Positions 57,501-64,000 of a stretch of DNA of 64,000 nt are shown in pieces. Location: contig CP142455.1 in assembly GCA_038049695.1 (NCBI GenBank), positions 29,921,501 to 29,985,500 on the forward strand, written 5' to 3'. Both the position numbers and the translations under genes were made by a program. This DNA is from Cinnamomum chago. Taxonomy: Eukaryota > Streptophyta > Magnoliopsida > Laurales > Lauraceae. Numbering within the stretch: position 1 is the first letter of the stretch; each line of letters begins with the position of its first letter. The notes below the pieces were generated by a model. It ran no database searches. It saw nothing but the letters and a program-made list of their open reading frames with translations, and was not told the DNA's origin.

Positions 57501-60060
57501 TCCAACTTTAATTGGTATAAAATGCAAACAAAGCTAAAATAAGAGGGGTATTTATTTTTGAGCGGTTTAAACTTTTTGTTGATGATTGGATTTTTAATTA
57601 AGATTATGATGTGGCCGAAGTCTACATGGTGCAAAGTGCGCATCCTAACAAGGCCCATAAGAATCCCGCTAATAATTGATCAAAATTTGGGGTCTAAACA
57701 ATCTGAAATTGGGCTTAAACATGAATTTGAAGGGCCGTGTTGATATTTTAGAAGATTGCATCACGGCTGCATTCCAATTTAGAAAATTTTGAGAACTCAA
57801 ATTTGTTGCATACTCTCTCATCAATTGATGAGCCATGTGAGTCCCATGGACAGATTTGTCAATAGGGTCTGATTTCTTTGATATTTCTCCCAAATTCTTG
57901 CTAATTGTGTCTGTTAGGTTCTCATGACTTGAAAAAAGTGATAAAAAGTGGGAAGTGTTGATTAGATTGGAATTAATTAGGATTTTGTAGTGTAAGTGGT
58001 CGACTGTGACAATCTTTGGTGAACTTAATTTAGCAATTTTAGGTGTTTATTGGTCCTATTTAGAAAACAGGTGTATTAGGAACCAAAAAGATCTTGCAAT
58101 TAAAAGAATGGTGCAACTCGAGGATTAGTCCTATTGAGTCATATACCACGGAGACTTTCCTTTTTTCACCCTTTTTTCCTCTTTTTTTTTAGCCAATCGA
58201 TAGGGTGAATGAGTACAACTGGCTGAATAAAATTGAGATTGTCTCCTTGGATTTCTGTGATGCTTTTCTCTTTTTAGTGCCCATTTTGCACAATCGATCA
58301 AGTGCCTTGATCATTGCCTATGACTGTGGTGCATCATCAGGACTAGATGTAATGTTTTGACACTTTCACTTCTGTCTGCGCTCTTTGACTGCATCAATTT
58401 TTCATGACAAGCTTCAAATAGTAGGATCAATTCTTATTAAAGTAAAATTTTGAGATGACTCATTGAATAATGACATTTATTTTGAACGGTTTCATTTTTT
58501 TTAGTATAGGAATAACATATGAAAGAATATTTAATCATATAGGATTATTTTAGCTAGAGAGAATGAAAGGTACCTCATAGACGAAAGTTATACAAATTAT
58601 AATGTATTTCGTGGATAGATAGATTGGTATAATAAGTGAAGGGTAGCATCACGGTTGAGACTTCCCAAGAGAACGGTCAGCTTTTGCAGGCGGCCATGCG
58701 TATATATGCACCGTATCATGCATCAGATCACATGCACAATGTATTATGTGCAATGGATTTTTGCGTGGCATGATGAAACGTTTGCCTCCATGTAGTGAAT
58801 GCAGGATGGCGCCACTTCATCTTGCATTGAAATGGTGACTAAAATCTTGTGGGGCCCACTTTCTTTCAAAGTTATGGTTGGATAATGGTGGGATCAGGAT
58901 GTTTCCAAGCCATACCTCCGTCAAGGTACATGGGTGTGTGTGAGTTTGCATGAATTCGTGTCCCCAATGTATCATTTAACATCATGTTATTGATTTACTG
59001 GATCAGGAAAACAAGTCTATCACAAGTCACAACTATCTAATAGATATTTCATGAAAGGATTTTAAGTATTTTCATGGGTGAAGGACCAGGATGTGAAAGA
59101 ATTCGATATTGGCCCATCCGATGATTAGAAAGCTTTACATATCTCTTCGTCTCTAGCACACAACCTAGGAATACCCGACATAGGGTCAAGATGTTGAAGA
59201 ATCCAACGCGGGCTGCATAATCAAGTGTATTCCTCCTGTGATTGGGAAGCTACGCAAATATTTTCGCCTTTGCTATAAAGAGTTATACTTTCTGAAGACT
59301 TCAAATTATATATAAAGTCAATGGATGAACGCGGATGAATTATCTTAAAATTTTACTTCAATAGGAATCAATCTCAGCAAAAGATCGAAACACATTATGT
59401 ATAACATGATCGGCACAATCTTATGAACTATTACTCCTGTATATTGATCACATTATCAATCATGTGTGCAATATTGCAATGGGACCAATTTCTATTGAAG
59501 TAAGATTTACAAGTATTTCATCAGGTGGAGATGACATGTATTTTGAACAATCCAAATTACCAATAGTAGGCCCCACGGTAGAGTTCCACAAATCCCACTC
59601 ATGGGGAGCCTGTGGGAGACATTGAGGAGAACCGCAGTTGAGTTTAAAAAATTGTCATTTACAGGTTTGGACAGTCCTTCAGTTCTTCCCAAGTGTAATG
59701 ATGTCATCACATCATTTGGTTTGTAGGGGTTATAGTTTTTCCATGCTGCTAGAGAATGCTTAATGTTCTAACTTCTTATGATGGATCCTTGCCAACATAT
59801 TTTTTCATTTTTCGTTTTTACAATTATTTTTTAATTAGAAAATGAACTTTACCATATGAAAAACTTTCACCTAGAGCTGATCTCATATTGTGCTTGTGTT
59901 CTCCAGCTCCTGGGCCAAACTTGCATGCATTCCTATTAGTGAGGAAAGGGTCATGTGAAAACTCAACCCCACCAAAGGATAGAAATTATTTTCCCTACCC
60001 TCTCCCTTCCCCTGCGGAAAATACTTTCTCCGTGGAATCACGGATTGCACTTGTTCTAAA
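54581..60060. other. Long spacer with simple repeats
   Basis: No gene was recognised; ORFs are at most ~110 codons and unlike known families. A (TTTA)n run lies near 55229-55258. At 55830-55880 gagtttatatggttcgg and cctatgtccacgggg resemble the corresponding words of the Tat LTR (gagtttatagtggttcgg, cctacgtccac), so an old LTR remnant is possible. Confidence 0.45.
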
Positions 60061-60062
60061 TT

Positions 60063-60240
60063 TTTGATGGAGATTTTTTCTGTACGGTCACCTATATAAA
60101 CTCATTGATAACTCCCCCTTGTTACTAAACTAGGCAATTTTACCTACACGTTCGACGTACCGTCCATATATCTGCGCAAGCCAAAAGTCGTTTTTTCCTT
60201 TGCGATATCACAACAAATTTTGCGGATATCGTATAAACTT
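60063..60240. repeat. Dispersed repeat with GCGATATC words, copy B
   Basis: Same family and orientation as 49505-49700. Here one GATATC is preceded by an extra G (gcggatatcg). The end is not defined. Confidence 0.65.
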
Positions 60241-62088
60241 TTACGTTAAAAGTTAACGAATGCATTTCTGTTTATAACTTCATTCTGTTTCGTAGCTTTC
60301 GTCTTTTGCTTGGGTTTTCTGCTTCCTTTCTCTGCAAGTGAATCCCTTCATTTTCCATATATTGCATTGAGTCTCCCGCCGTATCTTTCTCTGCTACTAT
60401 TGTCCAATCCATCAGCAGTATTCATTCCTTGTTTCTCACCCTGTATGTATCTCCCTCTTATTTATTGTGTTAGTTTTTTCTTCTTTTGTGTATTTTGAAG
60501 GTGGTTAGGGTACAAGGGATCCCATGTGCCGCACAACTATCCTTAACATTCCTCTCTCTTCTTTAAAATACCATGACATTAAAAAAAAAAAAAAACCTAC
60601 TCTCAAAACCTAAATTCCTAGGTTGGGTTGGAGGATGAGGTTATTAATTACCATTTCCAATTGTCATATCAAACTATTATCTAACATTAGAAATCATGAT
60701 TTTAAAACTCAAAAGAAATAAGATTAGTAAATTTTAAAATCAACTATGATAAAAGGACTACACTTTAAGAAATTTACAAAATGCCAAAAGTGAAGAAATA
60801 AAGGCCGATCGCTTTTCATTCATGCTTATTTATTTGCATGAGGGTCGAATAAATAAAATTAAGAATCAAATAAATAGAAAATGATGAGAAAAGATATAAA
60901 ATGACAAAAAAAATAGTTATTCTTAAAAGCATTAAATGACAAAAAGGAGACGAGTACTAACTTTTTGTAATTTTGTGATTTTACCTTCAACTCTATCATC
61001 TTTCTTTATCTCTTTACTTGACCATTAATTTTATTTTATTCCAACCATCATGAAAACAAATAGGCCCTCGGTAGACCCACATTCAAAATCCTATCGGTTG
61101 TATGACCATCCTTAACATTCATCTAACTTCTTTAAAATACTGCAATAAAATAAAATAAAATAAAAAGGTAATCTCAAATTCTAAAAAGACTAGGTTCACC
61201 TGTGGATGAGGTTGTTAATCACCATTCCTAACTATCCTATCAAACTATAATGGAACATTACATATCAAAATCATTATTTTTAAATTTTCAAATAAGATTT
61301 CGTAAAAGTTACCACCCTTTAACAAATCTACAAAGGTCAGAAGCTAAGAAATGATTCACAACATTACTAGGACTTCTTAATAATGAGGCCAAAAGGAAGG
61401 TATTATAAAATCTATTTTTATTTTTTCAATATAAAATACTAATATGCGACCACTTTCCCCCCTCCTCCTAGATCACATGCAAATCTCATTAGTTGCGCGA
61501 CGAGTATTTTTTTAAAAATGAGCAAAAAATTTCTATGTATATATTTTTTTTTAAATCTCTCTTTTTTAAAAGAATTCAAAGCATTCACGGGGAATTTGTA
61601 AATTTCCCAAATATTATCCTCTAGGTGGAATTCCTACATCCTCAACCTTCGATGGAGGATTTACAAATGTAAAACAATTGAAATTTTAAGAATTTTAAAG
61701 GCTAAATGAGACTTTTCAAATGGCCGAAAGTCAAAATTTCTAAAAAGGAAGAGGGTGATTTCAAATGCCAAAGGCTTAGAAAACTACAATGAAACCGAGT
61801 TTTTCTCCCAAATTCACAATTTGTAGTTAGAAATTCTTTCAGAAAACAAGTCATAAAGGTATTTTTTTTCCAAAAAAATATTCTTTTTATGATTCCTTAA
61901 ACCTCTTAACTCTCATTTTTCATAGTTTAACCTCATTTTTTTTCCTAAAAAACCCAAAATTATAAGAATTTTGTTTCTTCATAAATTTAAAAACCAATCA
62001 CCGACCGCTCTTTTCTCTTCCTGGACCCACACTCCAAATCTTGTCATTCGCGGAATCGTCCACAACATCCCTTCTGATTCTTTAATAA
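60241..62088. other. AT-rich spacer
   Basis: No gene or element recognised. Poly-A and (AAAAT)n runs occur near 60580 and 61145. Two loosely similar ~120-bp stretches (~60540-60720 and ~61095-61290) share the words catccttaacattc and ctatcaaac. Confidence 0.5.
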
Positions 62089-62317
62089 AACTAGGCTTGT
62101 CAATGGGATGCATTGAAACAGGTAGAAAGCCCGGCCTTGCCCTTCCCAAGCCCGAAAATACAGGGCTTTTAAAAAAAATTGAGCCCAATGGGCTGGGCTT
62201 GGACAATACATTTTAAAACCCGGCCAAAATGGGACTGGGACTCGACAAAAACAACCCAGCCCGTTCAGGCCCGGCCCGCTACAAAGTCATTTAATAATAA
62301 TTATTTATATATTATAA

Positions 62318-62586
62318 TGGTGGAATTAAATTCAACTAAGTATTCTATTTCATCTCGAATGGCTCGTGATATTTTAGCTATTCCAGTTTCTACCGTTGCT
62401 TCAGAGTCAGTATTTAGCACTGGAGGGAGGGTACTTGACCCACATAGGATTTCTGTAAAACCAGATACGGTAGAAGCATTATTTTGTGCCCAATATTGGT
62501 TTAATCATGACCCAACTAGTGATGGTGATTTAGACAATGATGGGAATGCACTAATTGTTGTTTTAGACATATTACAAGAAAAATAA
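62318..62586 (+). pseudogene. hAT transposase C-terminal fragment (dimerisation domain)
   Basis: About 90 codons, the C-terminal dimerisation region of Ac-like hAT transposases. The core is RMARDILAIPVSTVASES, then FSTGGRVLDPHRISVKPDTVE, then QYWFN. It ends naturally at a TAA (62584-62586). No DDE part precedes it; upstream is GC-rich subterminal DNA, so the gene was lost by internal deletion. It belongs to a different hAT lineage from the ZMYM1-like one at 4085. Confidence 0.88.
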
Positions 62587-62599
62587 TTTCTGTTGATTT

Positions 62600-62915
62600 C
62601 TTTTTTTATATTACTTGACCGATATAGGATATTCATTCTCATTCATTTTATTGATTTTCTACTTTCACCGGCAAAAAATAATAATAATAATAATAAAAAT
62701 TTAACCGATTCTACATTACTTAAACTTGACTCATATAGGATACTCATTATCATTCATTTCTATTGATTTTATGATTTTCTATTTTCACCGACAAAAAAAA
62801 AAAAGAAAAGATTTTAACCGTTCCTACATTACTTGACCCATATAGCCTATAGGATATTCATTTATTTCTATTGATTTTCTGATTTTCTACTATCATCGGC
62901 AAAAAAAAAAAGTTA
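62600..62915. repeat. Three diverged ~105-bp tandem repeats
   Basis: Each unit runs through tacattacttgac, catataggata, cattcatttctattgatttt, gattttcta and tcaccgg or tcatcgg, and ends with an A-rich run. Copies begin near 62608, 62710 and 62825. The first ends in (AAT)n. Confidence 0.8.
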
Positions 62916-63210
62916 TTAACTCCGCCATGTTGCTTGTTGCATTGCATTGCCGGTCCTAAGCACAGAAAAAATGAGGATGGTTTAAAGTCCAGTTCACATT
63001 GGATGTCGGCGACAATATGGTAATTAAAGAATGTTTTGCTTATGTCCAGGATCGGGTAAGCCCAAGCCGGGCCCTCTCTCAGCCCGGGCCGTACGAGATG
63101 AGATTTGATGTAGGTCCGTTTATTTTAAGGCCGGGATTGGAAAACACCAGTCAAGCCCGTCTTATTTTGAGGTCGGGATTGGACAGCCAACGCCCACGCC
63201 CACCTTAAAA

Positions 63211-64000
63211 CACTGCAACAAGGATGGTATCTTGGTCCGAACAGCCGCTCCATACATCTCTTGCAGAAAGAAACCACGGCAAAGATATCGTCATCACATC
63301 ATTTCTTTGTAAGGGTTCTAAAATTTGAGTTTGTTGGTGATTTCTGTTTTTACTCTTTGCTAAAACACATTCGCAGTGATTTAATGCAATGCTTCGGTTC
63401 TTGGGTTAGATCTGATTGCGTTTTCTTGCCTTTTCCTTTAATGGGTTCTTTTGCTTTTTGGATTTTTGTTCATGCAACACTTTAAATTGGGGTTGTTTCT
63501 GTAATTGTATGGGATAGTCATTTGAAGGAAAAAAAAAAAGCTTTTGGCGTGTTTTTAGAAAAGACCCAGAAGCGGGAGATTCCTATTTTTGTTGTTTGAA
63601 ACCGATTCATGGTGGTGAAAGGAAGCATGGAACGGGATTCCGGGAAAAATTCTGCGGAATCTGAAGTAATTGTGAACGATTTGTAGCTTGTGGACCGTTT
63701 GGGTGTATGGAATTAGAAGGAAGTAGTTTTTTTTTGGTATAATAGAAGGAAGTAGTTAAAGTTTGGATTTTGATGCAGACTGCAAATATCCAATGATACG
63801 TGTGTAATGGCTTTCTCAAAAACTACTTTTGTTTCTTTCATATATATTTTCTTTATTAGCAGACAATGTAAGTTGATTAATATAGGTCTGTGCCAGGATG
63901 GTTAAGCACGGACCTACATGGGATATCCACATGTATAATAAGTTGCAAAATTCTACAATTTGGTTTGTTATGATTTCTGTTTTTGTATTTTCATGTCCTT
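63211..64000. other. Spacer at the right edge
   Basis: No gene recognised; ORFs are under 75 codons. A gene could continue beyond the window, but I see no supporting signal. Confidence 0.4.

Larger units (their letters stand above)
62091..63210 (+). mobile_element. Internally deleted Ac-like hAT element
   Basis: The left end CTAGGCTTGTCAATGGG resembles the hAT end at 48982, followed by a GC-rich subterminal region with GGCCCGGCCC words. A transposase C-terminus follows at 62318-62586, then a tandem repeat, then the GC-rich right subterminal region (63010-63200) homologous to 48982-49195. The terminal TIR itself is not visible on the right, and I found no target duplication. Most of the transposase is missing. 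Confidence 0.65.

Noticed and set aside
1-64000. tRNA, rRNA or snRNA genes and organellar DNA insertions
   Set aside because: I looked for B-box-like motifs and familiar organellar genes on both strands and found no convincing candidate; tRNAscan-SE and an organelle BLAST would settle it.

Overview
The window is nuclear DNA of a flowering plant. The evidence is an intact Cf-9-type receptor-like protein gene, several plant transposon lineages (ZMYM1-like and Ac-like hAT, MULE, Tat-type Ty3/gypsy, Sirevirus-like Ty1/copia, a LINE tail, a MITE) and AT-rich, gene-poor spacers. I cannot name the species. The only host gene that looks intact is the receptor-like protein at the left edge; almost everything else recognisable is mobile DNA in various states of decay.

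Layout. 50-3451: receptor-like protein (signal peptide, LRRs, one membrane helix, no kinase). 4085-7260: a complete hAT transposon with a perfect 8-bp target duplication and a transposase broken by four in-frame TGA codons. 7.3-13.5 kb: spacer with an unrecognised decaying minus-strand gene that carries a 134-bp MITE, and a 5'-truncated LINE. 13.5-19.2 kb: spacer with a 136-bp tandem duplication and a PBS/LTR junction. 19231-39193: one minus-strand Tat-type gypsy element with both LTRs, PBS and PPT, a decayed gag-pol, and a plus-strand antisense gene of five exons (20124-22776). Nested inside it at 27357-38131 are two head-to-tail, practically identical copies of a coding-less Sirevirus-like element arranged LTR-INT-LTR-INT, with the final LTR missing. 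39.4-40.9 kb: an element with long inverted arms. 42460-48514: a MULE with ~85-bp TIRs and a decayed multi-exon transposase. 48982-49195 and 62091-63210: pieces of one Ac-like hAT family. 50684-54575: a 3.9-kb solo LTR with a 5-bp target duplication. The rest is spacer with simple and dispersed repeats.

The most unusual signal is in the Sirevirus-like copies. Their internal region (for example 29866-32160) has no gag-pol. It is a run of some 30 or more short inverted repeats spaced about 60-75 bp apart. The arms differ from one repeat to the next but are complementary to each other, and the 20-28 nt loops share a TAGTTATATC-like core. The LTR holds a second series whose loops share TTGGTAAATC, and a four-unit cluster whose arms co-vary. 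Conserved loops on divergent self-complementary stems look like a structured-RNA or fold-back array, and I know of no description of one in an LTR retrotransposon.

The elements give a relative history. The Tat LTRs differ at about 20 positions in ~536 bp by eye. The two Sirevirus-like copies differ, as far as I can see, by one C in a homopolymer, so the inner insertion or its duplication is far younger than its host element. Many of the disabling changes are C-to-T or G-to-A transitions (CGA or TGG to TGA, CAA or CAG to TAA or TAG), as expected in methylated, silenced transposons.
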